From Thalassococcus arenae (lineage in GTDB: Bacteria > Pseudomonadota > Alphaproteobacteria > Rhodobacterales > Rhodobacteraceae), in the NCBI RefSeq assembly GCF_019104745.1, contig NZ_JAHRWL010000004.1:1-64000 (forward strand): DNA of 64,000 nt. The letters run 5' to 3'. Below, in pieces: positions 55,923-64,000 of this stretch; the first letter of the stretch is position 1; every line of letters begins with the position of its first letter. Under the pieces are notes generated by a model that saw only the letters and a program-made list of their open reading frames with translations, was not told where the DNA came from and ran no database searches. Position numbers and translations under genes: made by a program.

Positions 55923-57575
55923 TCAGCGGTTGGCGCGCGCCAGCAAACCCACCGCGGTCAGGCCGACGGCGATCACCAGGATCGCGGCGGGCGCGGCGTC
56001 GCCGATGTTTTCCAGGCTGGCCTGTTCGTGCACCCGTGTCGCCAGCGTGTCAAAGTTGAACGGCCGCAGCAGCAGCGTCGCGGGCAGTTCCTTGACGCAG
56101 TCGACGAAGACCAGCAGCAGGGCCGAGGCCATCGACGCGCGCATCAGCGGATAGTACACGGCAGTCAGCGTCTGGCCCTGGCTACGCCCCAGGGACCGCG
56201 CGGCCAGCGCCAGGTTCGGTGACACCCGGCCCATCGCCGCATCGGCCGCGCCCTGGGCGATGGCGAAGAAGCGCACCGAATAGGCCAGGATCAGCGCAAA
56301 GGCCGAACCGGTCAGCACCAGCCCGATATCCACCCCGGTCAGCGCCAGGATGCCATCGGCCACGGCGTTGTCCAAAGCCGCCAGCGGGATCAGGATGCCG
56401 ACCCCCAGAACCGCGCCGGGCGCGGCATAGCCGATCGTCGTCACCGGCAACAACAGCCGCGGCAGTCGGTGCCCCGACAGGCGCACGCCGTAGACCAGGA
56501 ACACGCCCGCCGCCACGGTGACCAGCGCCGCGATGCCCCCGACCATCAGCGTGTTGAGCCCCGCCCGCCACAAGGCCTGGTCGACCCAGACCTGGGTGTT
56601 GTCCAGTGCGTGGCTGAGGATCACGCCGGCGGGCAGGACAAAGCCGATGGCGAAGGGAAAGGCGCAGGCCAGCGTCGCCAGCGCGGCGCGCCATCCGGTC
56701 AGCGGCTGCCGCGTGACCGGGCGGTGGCGGGTCGAGAGGTTGAAGAACTTCATCTTCCGGCGCGAGGTCTTTTCCAGCGCCACCAGCAGGATGACCAGGG
56801 TCAGCACCACGGTGGCGATCTGCGCCGCGCCGCCGGCGTTGTTGGCCGACAGCCAGACCGAGAAGATGCCGGTGGTCAGGGTCTGCACGGCGAAATAGTC
56901 GACGGTGCCGAAATCGTTGACCGTCTCCATCATCACGATGGCGACGCCGGCGGCAATCGCCGGGCGCGCCAGCGGCAGGCCGACGCGGCGGAACCGCCCG
57001 AAGGCTCCGGCACCCAGCGATTGCGCCACCTCGTCCGAGGCGCCCGATTGTTCGCGGAACGCATTGCGTGCCAGCAGATAGACATAGGGAAACATCGCCG
57101 CCGACAGCACCAGGATCGCGGCCCCCATCGACCGGATTTCCGGGAACCAGTAGTCGCGCGCCGATTGCCAGCCGAACATCTCGCGCAGCGCGGTCTGGAC
57201 CGGGCCGGCATATTCCAGGAAATCGACCAGCGCATAGGCACCGACATAGGCCGGGATCGCCAGCGGCAGCAGCAGCAGCCATTCCAGTGCCCGGCGTCCG
57301 GGAAAATCGTAGCGCGCCACCAGCCAGGCCGCCCCCGTGCCCACCGCCGCCGAAATCGCACCGACGCCGAACATCAGGATCGCGGTGTTGCGCAGGTAAC
57401 GCGGCAGCGTCGTGGAGATCAGGTGCGGCCAGATGTTTTCCTTGGGAAACAGCGCGATGCCCAGCACCGCGAGAATCGGCGCGATGACGACAAGCGCGAT
57501 TGCGACGGCACCAACGGACCACGGTCCGGGTCTGCGCCGTACCGCGCGGGCGGGTGCTATGTCGCTCACACTCAT
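55923..57575 (-). CDS. iron(III)-type ABC transporter permease (FbpB/FutB-like)
   Basis: This 550-aa protein is a fused double permease with about 12 membrane helices and two EAA-type loops (one in QSLGAGAFGRFRRVGLPLARPAI, one in RSLGRSQGQTLTAVYYPLMRASM). This is the layout of Fe3+ uptake permeases. Neither the binding protein nor the ATPase is in the window, so they must be elsewhere or upstream of the neighbouring divergent gene is not linked. It begins 82 bp from a divergent hypothetical gene. Confidence 0.9.
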   Translation of the reverse strand: MSVSDIAPARAVRRRPGPWSVGAVAIALVVIAPILAVLGIALFPKENIWPHLISTTLPRYLRNTAILMFGVGAISAAVGTGAAWLVARYDFPGRRALEWLLLLPLAIPAYVGAYALVDFLEYAGPVQTALREMFGWQSARDYWFPEIRSMGAAILVLSAAMFPYVYLLARNAFREQSGASDEVAQSLGAGAFGRFRRVGLPLARPAIAAGVAIVMMETVNDFGTVDYFAVQTLTTGIFSVWLSANNAGGAAQIATVVLTLVILLVALEKTSRRKMKFFNLSTRHRPVTRQPLTGWRAALATLACAFPFAIGFVLPAGVILSHALDNTQVWVDQALWRAGLNTLMVGGIAALVTVAAGVFLVYGVRLSGHRLPRLLLPVTTIGYAAPGAVLGVGILIPLAALDNAVADGILALTGVDIGLVLTGSAFALILAYSVRFFAIAQGAADAAMGRVSPNLALAARSLGRSQGQTLTAVYYPLMRASMASALLLVFVDCVKELPATLLLRPFNFDTLATRVHEQASLENIGDAAPAAILVIAVGLTAVGLLARANR

Positions 57576-57657
57576 GTCGAAGGCTTCTCCGATATGCTGT
57601 TTTCCTCGGCCCGAATGCGCTTATAGTGCAGCCACGAGCTGACAAAAAGACCCGGAC

Positions 57658-58539
57658 ATGCAGGTAATTCTTCATATCGGCGTGCATTGCACTGACGATG
57701 ATCTGTTCCTGAAGACGATGCTGCGCAACACCGAAGCGTTTCGCGCGGATGGCGTGGCCATTCCCGGGCCCAGCCGCTATCGCCAATTGCTGAGCGACCT
57801 GGTCAATTCGCTGTCCGATACGCAGCCCACCGACGAGGCGCGCGAAGTGTTGCTGGACGCTTTGCTGGACAACGACCCGGGCTATGTCGACCGGCTGGTG
57901 CTCAGCCATCCCAACATCCTGTCGGTGCCGAAACTGGCGCTGGCGGGCGGCAAGATCTATCGCCATGCCGAGAACCGCGTGCAGACCATGGCCGAGCTGT
58001 TCCGCGGCGACGAACTCGAGGTGTTCGTGGGTTTGCGCAACCCCGCCACTTATCTGCCCGCGGTCTATGCCGCCACGCCGCACACCGATTTCGCCGAATT
58101 CCTGGGCGGCGTCGACCCGCTGCATCTGCGCTGGTCGGACCTGATCCAGCGGATGCGGCTGGCCGCGCCGGACGTGCCGATCACCGTCTGGTGCAACGAG
58201 GACACGCCGCTGATCTGGGGCCAGGTCATCCGCGAAGCGGCGGGGATCGATCTGACCCGCAAGATCACCGGCGCCTTCGAGGTGTTTTCGAACATCATCA
58301 AGCCCGAAGGGATGAAGCGGTTCCGCGCATTCCTCAAGGAAAACCCCGACATCAACGAACGGCAGAAGCGCCGGGTGATGACCGCGTTTCTGGACAAATA
58401 TGCGCTTGAGGACGAGATCGAGCAGGAACTGGACCTGCCGGGCTGGGACGAGGCCTATGTCGACATGCTGACCGAGCTTTACGAAGACGACCTGTTCGAG
58501 ATCGAGCGCATGCCCGGCGTGACGGTGATCGCCCCATGA
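57658..58539 (+). CDS. sulfotransferase-like hypothetical protein
   Basis: This 293-aa protein begins MQVILHIGVHCTDDDLFLKTML. This recalls the PAPS-binding start of P-loop sulfotransferases (LHIGxHKTxTTxLQ), but the usual Lys-Thr residues are replaced (HCTDDD). Other blocks (YLPAVYAATPHTDFAEFLGG, PITVWCNEDTPLIWG) appear conserved in roseobacter relatives. It overlaps the YkgJ-type gene by 4 bp. Catalysis is doubtful; the function is unknown. Confidence 0.8.
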   Translation: MQVILHIGVHCTDDDLFLKTMLRNTEAFRADGVAIPGPSRYRQLLSDLVNSLSDTQPTDEAREVLLDALLDNDPGYVDRLVLSHPNILSVPKLALAGGKIYRHAENRVQTMAELFRGDELEVFVGLRNPATYLPAVYAATPHTDFAEFLGGVDPLHLRWSDLIQRMRLAAPDVPITVWCNEDTPLIWGQVIREAAGIDLTRKITGAFEVFSNIIKPEGMKRFRAFLKENPDINERQKRRVMTAFLDKYALEDEIEQELDLPGWDEAYVDMLTELYEDDLFEIERMPGVTVIAP

Positions 58540-59267
58540 GCGCGGCGCCCCGGGATATCCCTGCGCTGATCCGTGTGCTGACCAGGGTGCGCCTGCCGGG
58601 ACACAAATCCGCAACGGTGGAGCGCGCGCGCAAGCTGCTGCTGATCTATTGCGACACCGCGCGCAGCCACGGCGTGCCTTTCGCGGACCTGGTGCGCCAG
58701 CTGGCCTCGGGGATGGCGGCCCTGCGCATGGCCGGAGCCGATCTGGATCGTGTCTTTGCCAATCCGGCCGGTCCGGCGGCGACGGCGGCCTGCGGCAATG
58801 GCTGCGCGTTCTGCTGCATCCTGAACGGCGCCGATGGCGGGTTGGTGTCCCGGGCCGAGGCGCACCAGGTTGCCGAGGCGCTGGCGCCCTTCGCCGGTCA
58901 GCCCGATGGCCGGGCCTGGCATCCGCAGGCCTGCGCCGCGCTGGACCCCGAAACCAAGTCCTGCCGGATCTACGAATCCCGCCCGCTGCTGTGCCGCACC
59001 TATCTGTCCGACAGCGTCGCGGCCTGCGAAAGCAACGCCGCCGGAACCCCGGCCAGCGGCGCGGGGGTTGTCGGCTCGCAGGGTCTGTACCTGGCCGCGA
59101 TGGCGCTGGCGCGCGCGGCGCTCAAGGGTGTCGCGACGGTCGAGACCTATGCGCTGGACCGGGTCGCCGCCGCCGCGGTCGCCGGCGCCGATCCCGCAAC
59201 GGCCCTGCGTGCGGCCCGGCACAAGCCGCGCGCGCTGGAAGACGAACGCGCGCGGCTGTCGGTCTGA
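58536..59267 (+). CDS. YkgJ-type cysteine-cluster protein
   Basis: This 243-aa protein has a CxxxCxxCC cluster (ACGNGCAFCCIL, about residues 86-97) and later paired cysteines (SCRIYESRPLLCRTY and AACESN). This is the pattern of the YkgJ/UPF0153 family, thought to bind zinc or an iron-sulfur cluster. It starts inside the stop of the previous gene (ATGA). Function in the family is unresolved. Confidence 0.85.
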   Translation: MSAAPRDIPALIRVLTRVRLPGHKSATVERARKLLLIYCDTARSHGVPFADLVRQLASGMAALRMAGADLDRVFANPAGPAATAACGNGCAFCCILNGADGGLVSRAEAHQVAEALAPFAGQPDGRAWHPQACAALDPETKSCRIYESRPLLCRTYLSDSVAACESNAAGTPASGAGVVGSQGLYLAAMALARAALKGVATVETYALDRVAAAAVAGADPATALRAARHKPRALEDERARLSV

Positions 59268-59288
59268 ACTGTCGTTGCCGGCGGCCGG

Positions 59289-59561
59289 TTAGGCCATGCC
59301 GAGCGCGGATTTGTACATCTCGAGCACCGCCTCTTCCTCGGCGATGTCGTCGGGCTCGCGCTTGCGCAGGGCGATGACCTTGCGCATCACCTTGGTGTCA
59401 TAGCCACGGGCCTTGGCCTCGGCCATCACCTCTTTCTGCTGGTCGGCGATGTCCTTTTTCTCGGCTTCCAGCCGTTCGAAGCGTTCGATGAATTGCCGCA
59501 GCTCGCCCGCCGCCACGCCGTATTCGCGCCCGGTATCCGAACCGCCCTGCTGATCGTCCAT
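59289..59561 (-). CDS. gapR: nucleoid-associated protein GapR (DUF2312)
   Basis: This 90-aa protein contains AAGELRQFIERFERLEAEKKDIADQQKEVMAEAKARGYDTKVMRKVIALRK, the full GapR core. GapR tetramers bind overtwisted DNA ahead of replication and are conserved in alphaproteobacteria. It is well placed by length and motif. It converges on the YkgJ gene with a 21-bp gap. Confidence 0.95.
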   Translation of the reverse strand: MDDQQGGSDTGREYGVAAGELRQFIERFERLEAEKKDIADQQKEVMAEAKARGYDTKVMRKVIALRKREPDDIAEEEAVLEMYKSALGMA

Positions 59562-59682
59562 GTCGCTCTCCTGCCGTTTGCCGCGCCTGCCTAGCGCTGC
59601 CGCTCACGCCCATCAAGGGGTTGCGGCACGCGCCGCCATCCTTTACCGCCCGATGCGGGCAACAAAACCAGGAGTGACACCG

Positions 59683-59898
59683 ATGCAGGCTTTGATCTGG
59701 GGCGGCGCGGCGCTGTCGCTGGTGGGGCTGGTCGGCCTGGTCTGGTGCATCCTGCGCGTCTGGAAGGCCCGCAAGGCCGGATTGCCCGACGAAGACCTGC
59801 GCGCGGTCGTGCAGAAGGTCGTGCCGCTGAACATGGCCGCGCTGATGCTGTCGGTGCTGGGCCTGATGCTGGTGATCCTGGGGATCTTCCTGGGCTGA
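59683..59898 (+). CDS. small two-helix membrane protein
   Basis: This 71-aa protein begins MQALIWGGAALSLVGLVG. Two membrane helices (about 4-24 and 50-70) flank a short basic/acidic loop (RVWKARKAGLPDEDLRAVVQ). GGAG lies about 11 nt before the ATG. The function is unknown; the size and layout are typical of conserved roseobacter membrane proteins. It converges on the FadJ-like gene, 3 bp apart. Confidence 0.85.
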   Translation: MQALIWGGAALSLVGLVGLVWCILRVWKARKAGLPDEDLRAVVQKVVPLNMAALMLSVLGLMLVILGIFLG

Positions 59899-59901
59899 CG
59901 C

Positions 59902-61893
59902 TCAGGCCGCGCGGCGGGGCGCGACGAGATCGTCGAAGGTCTGGCCGTTCTTGGCCAAGTCCGCCCAGATCGCCGCCGGTTCCCAGAAACCGCGATCGGG
60001 ATGGTCGAGGCGCCGCATCGCCGTGGCGGTGGCAAAGATGCCGTCCTGCGACACCGCCTTCATCACGCCGCCGCGCAAGCGCCGTATGTCCAGCGCATGC
60101 ACCGACACCACGTCGACATCGGCGGCGCTGCGCACCATGCCGCTGGCCACCATGCGCGCGCCTTCATTGGCCATGGCGCCGATGACCAGCCGGGCGATGT
60201 CACCCGCGGCCCAGTCGCGCCGCGGGCGCATTTCGTCGATCAGGTGATCCAGTGCGGGGTCGGCCCGGGCGATCCCGCCGCTCCAGTCGTAAAAGCCCTG
60301 AGGCGGCGTTCCCGCGCGGCCCGCCCGACCCGCCGCCACCAGCACCTGCGACCAGTTGCGCGCGCCCTCGGCCCGCGGCGCCGGGGCGAGTTCGGACAAC
60401 CCGACGACATCGCGGCTTTGGAACAGCGGACGGGGCCACCCCCACTCCTTCAACGCCCGGTCGACCGCGAAGGGGCTGGCGCCGGCATCGACCAGCGCGT
60501 CGGCCGCCCGATGCGCCGCCGCGATCAGCCGGCCCGCCACGCTGTCGCCGGTCGAACGCACCAGAACCGGCTGCTTGCCCAGCTTGCGGACCAGCGCAAG
60601 GGCCGCCGCCAGTTGCGGTGCGGTGCAATCCGGGCCCTGCACGATTTCGGCCAGCCGCCCGGTCTGGACCGGCGCGGCAAAGCGCAGGCCGATCCCGTCG
60701 ACGCGCGACGCCATCGCGACGATCCTCACCAGGTCGTGCGGGGCGGGCACGTCGCCCTGACCGCGTGCCGCGTGGATCAGCAGATCGGCGCCACCGACCA
60801 TGTCTTCGCTGCTGCCCGACCGCAGCCTGCCCAGCATCGTGCCTGGATCGGCGGCCCCGGCGACGCCCTGCTGCAGAGCGGCGGTCACCTGCTCGACACC
60901 CTCGCGCAGCCTCTCGGGGTCACGTATGCCCCAATTGACGCCAAGCCCCGACTGCAGGCAGGCGACGACGCATTGTGCGGCCAGCGGGCCACCGCCCAGA
61001 ACGCCCACGCGGGTCAGCTCCGGCAGGGCCTGCCCCTGCGGCAAAGGCACCGCTGCGGCGCGCCGTTCGGCGTGCAGAATGTGGCTGAGGGCGGCGGCCT
61101 GGGGATGCGACTGGCAGGTCTGGAACGCCGCTTCCTCGAAGGCAATTCCGGCCTCGAAGGGCAGCAGCGCCGCCGCTTCGACCGCCTTGACGATCTCGCG
61201 CGGCGCGACATCCGGCAAAGCGTCGACCTGTGCCAGCCGGTCGGCGATCGCACCCTGGAAGGCCGCCGCGTCGGAAAGCCCGTCGCGCCGGTCGGCGCTG
61301 CGCCGCGGGCCCGCCCCATCGGCGACCAGTTTCGCGCAATAGCGGTCCGCCGCATCCATCAGCGCGCCATCGCCCACTGCATCGACAAAGGCACGGCCCG
61401 GCATGCGGTCGACCGGAAAGGCCTGGCCCGACAGCAACATGTCCAGTGCCGTGCCCGCCCCGACGAAGCGCGGTAGTAGTTGCGTGCCACCCGCCGACGG
61501 CATCAGACCGAGCTTGATTTCAGGCATCCCCACGCGCGTTCCTGCCAAGGCAACACGGTAATGCGCCGCGAGCGCCAGTTCGAAGCCGGCCCCCAGAACA
61601 TTTCCGTGCAGGGCCGCCACCACCGGCTTGTCGCTGAGTGCAACCCGCTCGCACAACTCGGCCGGACTGGGGGGCTCGAACGGTTTTTCCAGTTCCCGCA
61701 GATCGGCGCCCGAAGGAAAGGAGGCCCCGGCGCCCAGCAGGACGATCACATCGACCGTGTCGTCCTCTTCCGCGGTGTCTAGAAGGTCAAGCAGCGCCAG
61801 GCGCACGTCGCGCGAGAGCGCGTTGACAGGGGGATTGTCGATTTCGAGATACGCAATGCCATCACGCACCGCGTATCCGACCAACTCCGTCAT
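59902..61893 (-). CDS. enoyl-CoA hydratase / 3-hydroxyacyl-CoA dehydrogenase fusion, dehydrogenase half degenerate
   Basis: This 663-aa FadJ/MFE-type protein has an N-terminal crotonase domain with both catalytic glutamates in place (Glu105 in GAGFELALAA and Glu125 in MPEIKLGLMPSAGG). The second half is HAD-like, but the Rossmann loop is GVLGGGPLAAQ (third Gly lost), the catalytic His is Arg404 (GIGLRFAAPV instead of GLHFFNP), and the GNR-type Asn is replaced. Hydratase activity looks intact and dehydrogenase activity doubtful. It could act in a side pathway of fatty-acid or aromatic degradation. Confidence 0.88.
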   Translation of the reverse strand: MTELVGYAVRDGIAYLEIDNPPVNALSRDVRLALLDLLDTAEEDDTVDVIVLLGAGASFPSGADLRELEKPFEPPSPAELCERVALSDKPVVAALHGNVLGAGFELALAAHYRVALAGTRVGMPEIKLGLMPSAGGTQLLPRFVGAGTALDMLLSGQAFPVDRMPGRAFVDAVGDGALMDAADRYCAKLVADGAGPRRSADRRDGLSDAAAFQGAIADRLAQVDALPDVAPREIVKAVEAAALLPFEAGIAFEEAAFQTCQSHPQAAALSHILHAERRAAAVPLPQGQALPELTRVGVLGGGPLAAQCVVACLQSGLGVNWGIRDPERLREGVEQVTAALQQGVAGAADPGTMLGRLRSGSSEDMVGGADLLIHAARGQGDVPAPHDLVRIVAMASRVDGIGLRFAAPVQTGRLAEIVQGPDCTAPQLAAALALVRKLGKQPVLVRSTGDSVAGRLIAAAHRAADALVDAGASPFAVDRALKEWGWPRPLFQSRDVVGLSELAPAPRAEGARNWSQVLVAAGRAGRAGTPPQGFYDWSGGIARADPALDHLIDEMRPRRDWAAGDIARLVIGAMANEGARMVASGMVRSAADVDVVSVHALDIRRLRGGVMKAVSQDGIFATATAMRRLDHPDRGFWEPAAIWADLAKNGQTFDDLVAPRRAA

Positions 61894-62023
61894 CCGTCTG
61901 CTCTTTGCCTTTGTTCCGGCCGACGGGCCGAATGCCGCTTTGCCCGCGCCCCGTTCGCGCGGTTTCAGGCATTAGACGGCAAACTTATCCACAAGGCAAG
62001 AACTACACGGGGGCGAAGCGGCA

Positions 62024-62236
62024 TCAGACCGGCATGTTGTCAAATTGCTCTTCGACCGCTTCATCGATGCGATCCGCCAACCTTGCCCGCGCCCAGGCCG
62101 GGGCGACGCGGCCCGTCGAGTCCAACACGGCGACCGCCTGCTCCAGCTTGTCCAGAAGCGCTTCGCGATGCGTGCCGCATGCGCCGTTCAGTTCGACGCG
62201 CAGCCCTTCTATTCGCCTCAAGATGTCTTGGGTCAT
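62024..62236 (-). CDS. small hypothetical protein, helical
   Basis: This 70-aa protein begins MTQDILRRIEGLRVELNGAC. It is acidic and predicted helical throughout, with a GGAGGAG ribosome-binding site just before the ATG, which makes translation likely. There is no signal peptide or known motif. It is 130 bp from the FadJ-like gene on the same strand. Confidence 0.75.
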   Translation of the reverse strand: MTQDILRRIEGLRVELNGACGTHREALLDKLEQAVAVLDSTGRVAPAWARARLADRIDEAVEEQFDNMPV

Positions 62237-62284
62237 CTACTATTCTCCTCCCAGTTGATTCTTTTTCTTATTATTACGCGATTG

Positions 62285-62617
62285 TCACGGGCGTTTGTCA
62301 CCCTTTGCAGCGCAGGACTTGCACAGCGGGGTTTCGGGCAAGACCGAAAGCCGGGCTTCCGAGATATCGTCGCCACAGGAGACGCAGATTCCATAGGTTC
62401 CGTCGACCATGCGTTTCAGCGCGTTCTGGATGCGGCTGATTTCTGCCTGTCCACTTTCACCGAGCCGTTCCAGAACTTCGTCACCGGCGCGTTCGGCGGC
62501 GTCGTCGTCCCAATCCTTGTCATGCGGCGTCTCGAGCGCATCTTCGATCTCTTCGAGCCGGACGCCCAGTTCGCGAAGCCGTTTCAGCATGGCAAGTTTG
62601 TAGGTGTGGTGCGACAT
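62285..62617 (-). CDS. DksA/TraR-family zinc-finger protein
   Basis: This 110-aa protein begins MSHHTYKLAMLKRLREL. The C-terminal C4 zinc finger (YGICVSCGDDISEARLSVLPETPLCKSCAAK) and acidic coiled-coil region match DksA/TraR C4-type proteins that bind RNA polymerase in the secondary channel. Start at 62617 follows CTGGAGGACC. A perfect FnrL-type box lies about 62 bp upstream, at the right distance for activation. Confidence 0.9.
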   Translation of the reverse strand: MSHHTYKLAMLKRLRELGVRLEEIEDALETPHDKDWDDDAAERAGDEVLERLGESGQAEISRIQNALKRMVDGTYGICVSCGDDISEARLSVLPETPLCKSCAAKGDKRP

Positions 62618-62672
62618 CTGCGGTCCTCCAGAATTTCGGGAAAAAAGGTCGCACGCAGCTAGATTTCGGACA

Positions 62673-62686
62673 TTGACGCAGGTCAA
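62673..62686. promoter_or_regulatory. FnrL-type binding box
   Basis: TTGACGCAGGTCAA is a perfect TTGAC-N4-GTCAA FnrL/FNR-family half-site pair. It is centred 62 bp upstream of the DksA/TraR gene start, consistent with a class II activator site (transcription start near 62638). It lies between that gene and the divergent persulfide-dioxygenase-like gene. Confidence 0.75.
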
Positions 62687-62708
62687 TCCGAGATAAGGCT
62701 TGCAACAT

Positions 62709-62730
62709 ATTCATGATTTATTATATGAAT
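62709..62730. promoter_or_regulatory. operator-like inverted repeat before the sulfur genes
   Basis: ATTCAT-N10-ATGAAT in an AT-rich stretch, 21 bp before the start of the MBL gene. AT-rich palindromes of the ATTC-N-GAAT kind are the operators of ArsR-type sulfide/persulfide sensors (SqrR, BigR). Spacing here is longer than the usual N8, so the assignment is tentative. Confidence 0.55.
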
Positions 62731-62751
62731 GCCGAAACGGAGGTATGAGCC

Positions 62752-63618
62752 ATGATGACACCCGAAGTGACCGGCTTCTTCGACGAAGCGACCAACACCA
62801 TTTCCTACGTTGTCCGAGACCCGTCGGGATCGGCCTGCGCGATCATCGACAGCGTGTTGGATTTCGATTATTCGTCGGGCCGCACCGACACCCGGTCGGC
62901 CGACGCGATCATCGCCTTTGTCAAGGAAAAAGGCTATGATGTTCAATGGCTTCTCGAAAGCCACGTCCATGCAGATCACCTGTCCGCGGCGCCCTATATC
63001 CAGCAGGAACTGGGCGGCAAGATCGGAATCGGCGATCGGATCACCGTGGTGCAGGACACGTTCGGCAAGGTCTTCAACGAAGGCACCGAATTCCAGCGCG
63101 ACGGGTCGCAGTTCGACCGGCTGTTCCGCGAGGGCGACAGCTTTCACATCGGCCAGTTGCGCGGCGACGTGCTGCACACGCCGGGCCACACGCCGGCCTG
63201 CCTGACCTATGTGATCGGCGACGCGGCATTTGTCGGCGACACGCTGTTCATGCCCGATTTCGGCACGGCGCGCTGCGACTTTCCCGGCGGGTCGTCGGAA
63301 ACCCTGTACGACTCGGTGCAGAAGATCCTGTCGCTGCCGGACGAAACGCGCATTTTCGTCGGCCACGACTACCTGCCCGAGGGCCGCGAGCAGTACCAGT
63401 GGGAAACCACGGTGGGCGACCAGAAGAAGGCCAATATCCATATCGGTTCGGGTGCATCGAAAGAGGATTTCGTCAAGATGCGCAACGAACGCGATGCCAA
63501 GCTGGCGATGCCCAAGCTGATCATCCCGTCGCTTCAGGTCAACATGCGGGCGGGCCGGATGCCGCCGGCCGACGACAAGGGTGATGTCTTTCTCAAGGTG
63601 CCGGTCAACAAGCTTTGA
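62752..63618 (+). CDS. persulfide-dioxygenase-like MBL-fold hydrolase
   Basis: This 288-aa protein has the MBL iron/zinc motif HVHADH (71-76, ESHVHADHLSAA). Later ligands are HTPGHTPACLTY, FVGDTLFMPDFGTARCDFPGG and GHDYLPEGRE. This pattern is typical of ETHE1/Blh-type persulfide dioxygenases, which oxidise glutathione persulfide to sulfite. GGAGG is 9-10 nt before the ATG. It lies upstream of a YeeE/YedE transporter gene, as in sulfide-detoxification operons. Confidence 0.9.
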   Translation: MMTPEVTGFFDEATNTISYVVRDPSGSACAIIDSVLDFDYSSGRTDTRSADAIIAFVKEKGYDVQWLLESHVHADHLSAAPYIQQELGGKIGIGDRITVVQDTFGKVFNEGTEFQRDGSQFDRLFREGDSFHIGQLRGDVLHTPGHTPACLTYVIGDAAFVGDTLFMPDFGTARCDFPGGSSETLYDSVQKILSLPDETRIFVGHDYLPEGREQYQWETTVGDQKKANIHIGSGASKEDFVKMRNERDAKLAMPKLIIPSLQVNMRAGRMPPADDKGDVFLKVPVNKL

Positions 63619-63670
63619 CCGGCCCAGCCCCCGCCGCGTCGGGGGTGCAAAATTCAAGGAAACGCGAAAC

Positions 63671-64000
63671 ATGGAACAGGATTGGATCTGGGGCCTGGTG
63701 GGCGGCTTGCTCATCGGCACGGGCGGTGCGACCTACTTGCTGGTGAACGGCCGCATCATGGGTGCGTCGGGCATCATCGGCGGGCTCGTCGATGGCTCGG
63801 GGCTGTCGACGAAATGGGAACGGCTGAGTTTCCTGCTGGGCGTCATGCTGTTGCCGGTGCTGCTGATGCCGCTCTACGGTTCGGTCGACACGCACATCAC
63901 CGACAATTGGGTCGTGCTGGCGGCGGCGGGCCTGCTGGTGGGCATCGGCACGCGCCTGGCGAACGGCTGCACCTCGGGGCATGGCGTCTGCGGCATGTCG
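63671..64000 (+). CDS. YeeE/YedE-family sulfur-compound transporter, 5' part
   Basis: The first 110 codons are visible and the gene runs off the right edge. Hydrophobic segments near 5-24, 52-72 and 83-100 and the conserved NGCTSGHGVCGMS motif mark the YeeE/YedE (TsuA-like) family, which imports thiosulfate or related sulfur compounds. It follows the persulfide dioxygenase gene with a small CCCCCG/CGGGGG hairpin between them. Confidence 0.88.
   Translation, partial: MEQDWIWGLVGGLLIGTGGATYLLVNGRIMGASGIIGGLVDGSGLSTKWERLSFLLGVMLLPVLLMPLYGSVDTHITDNWVVLAAAGLLVGIGTRLANGCTSGHGVCGMS

Overview
The window looks like a chromosomal segment of an alphaproteobacterium of the Rhodobacteraceae (Roseobacter-type). 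The evidence is high-GC coding DNA, short or overlapping intergenic spaces, GapR, an aa3 oxidase assembly cluster that runs into thrC, FnrL-type boxes, and a tad locus with Rhodobacteraceae-style pilins. No taxonomic search could be run, so the genus is left open.

Layout. 0-5 kb: end of a 3-oxoacid CoA-transferase pair, topA and dprA (minus strand). 5-14 kb: tldD, divergent from a cytochrome c oxidase cluster (coxB, ctaB, small protein, ctaG, coxC, SURF1) that continues into thrC, an M16 peptidase and a GNAT enzyme. coxA is not in the window. 14-17.4 kb: a metallo-hydrolase, an FAD-linked 2-hydroxyacid dehydrogenase and a lytic transglycosylase. 17.8-29.9 kb: a tad/Flp pilus locus (two pilins, CpaB, CpaC, OmpA-like lipoprotein, CpaE, CpaF, TadB, TadC, two TPR lipoproteins, prepilin peptidase, AAA ATPase) cut into transcription units by several hairpin terminators. 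29.9-33.5 kb: a flavin monooxygenase, tRNA-Met and malonyl-CoA synthetase. 33.6-40.8 kb: a urease operon (ureD-A-x-B ... C-x-E-F-G) with three unrelated genes between ureB and ureC. 40.9-43.2 kb: trmO, a histone-deacetylase-like amidohydrolase and an SMP-30 lactonase.

43.37-55.81 kb is an integrative genomic island of about 12.4 kb. It sits in the 3' end of a tRNA-Thr(TGT) gene and is bounded by a 16-bp direct repeat. Inside each end is a tandem repeat pair with 12-bp spacing that looks like integrase arm sites. It carries a P4-type tyrosine integrase, a hypothetical protein, an AlpA-like regulator, a divergent reverse transcriptase, a serine recombinase, a four-gene type I restriction-modification operon (hsdR-hsdS-nuclease-hsdM) and a small secreted protein. 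The reverse transcriptase is the most unusual gene in the window. Its catalytic box reads YADN instead of YADD. It lies among copies of a 16-bp palindrome (GTGAACGCGCGTTCAC) and next to about 500 bp of structured, apparently non-coding DNA. Its gene order matches no retron, DGR or group II intron that I can recognise.

55.9-64 kb: an iron-type ABC permease, a sulfotransferase-like protein, a YkgJ-type cysteine-cluster protein, GapR, a bifunctional enoyl-CoA hydratase/3-hydroxyacyl-CoA dehydrogenase with a degraded dehydrogenase half, a DksA/TraR-type zinc-finger protein behind a perfect FnrL-type box, and a sulfur module (persulfide-dioxygenase-like MBL protein and a YeeE/YedE transporter that runs off the window) behind an operator-like inverted repeat.
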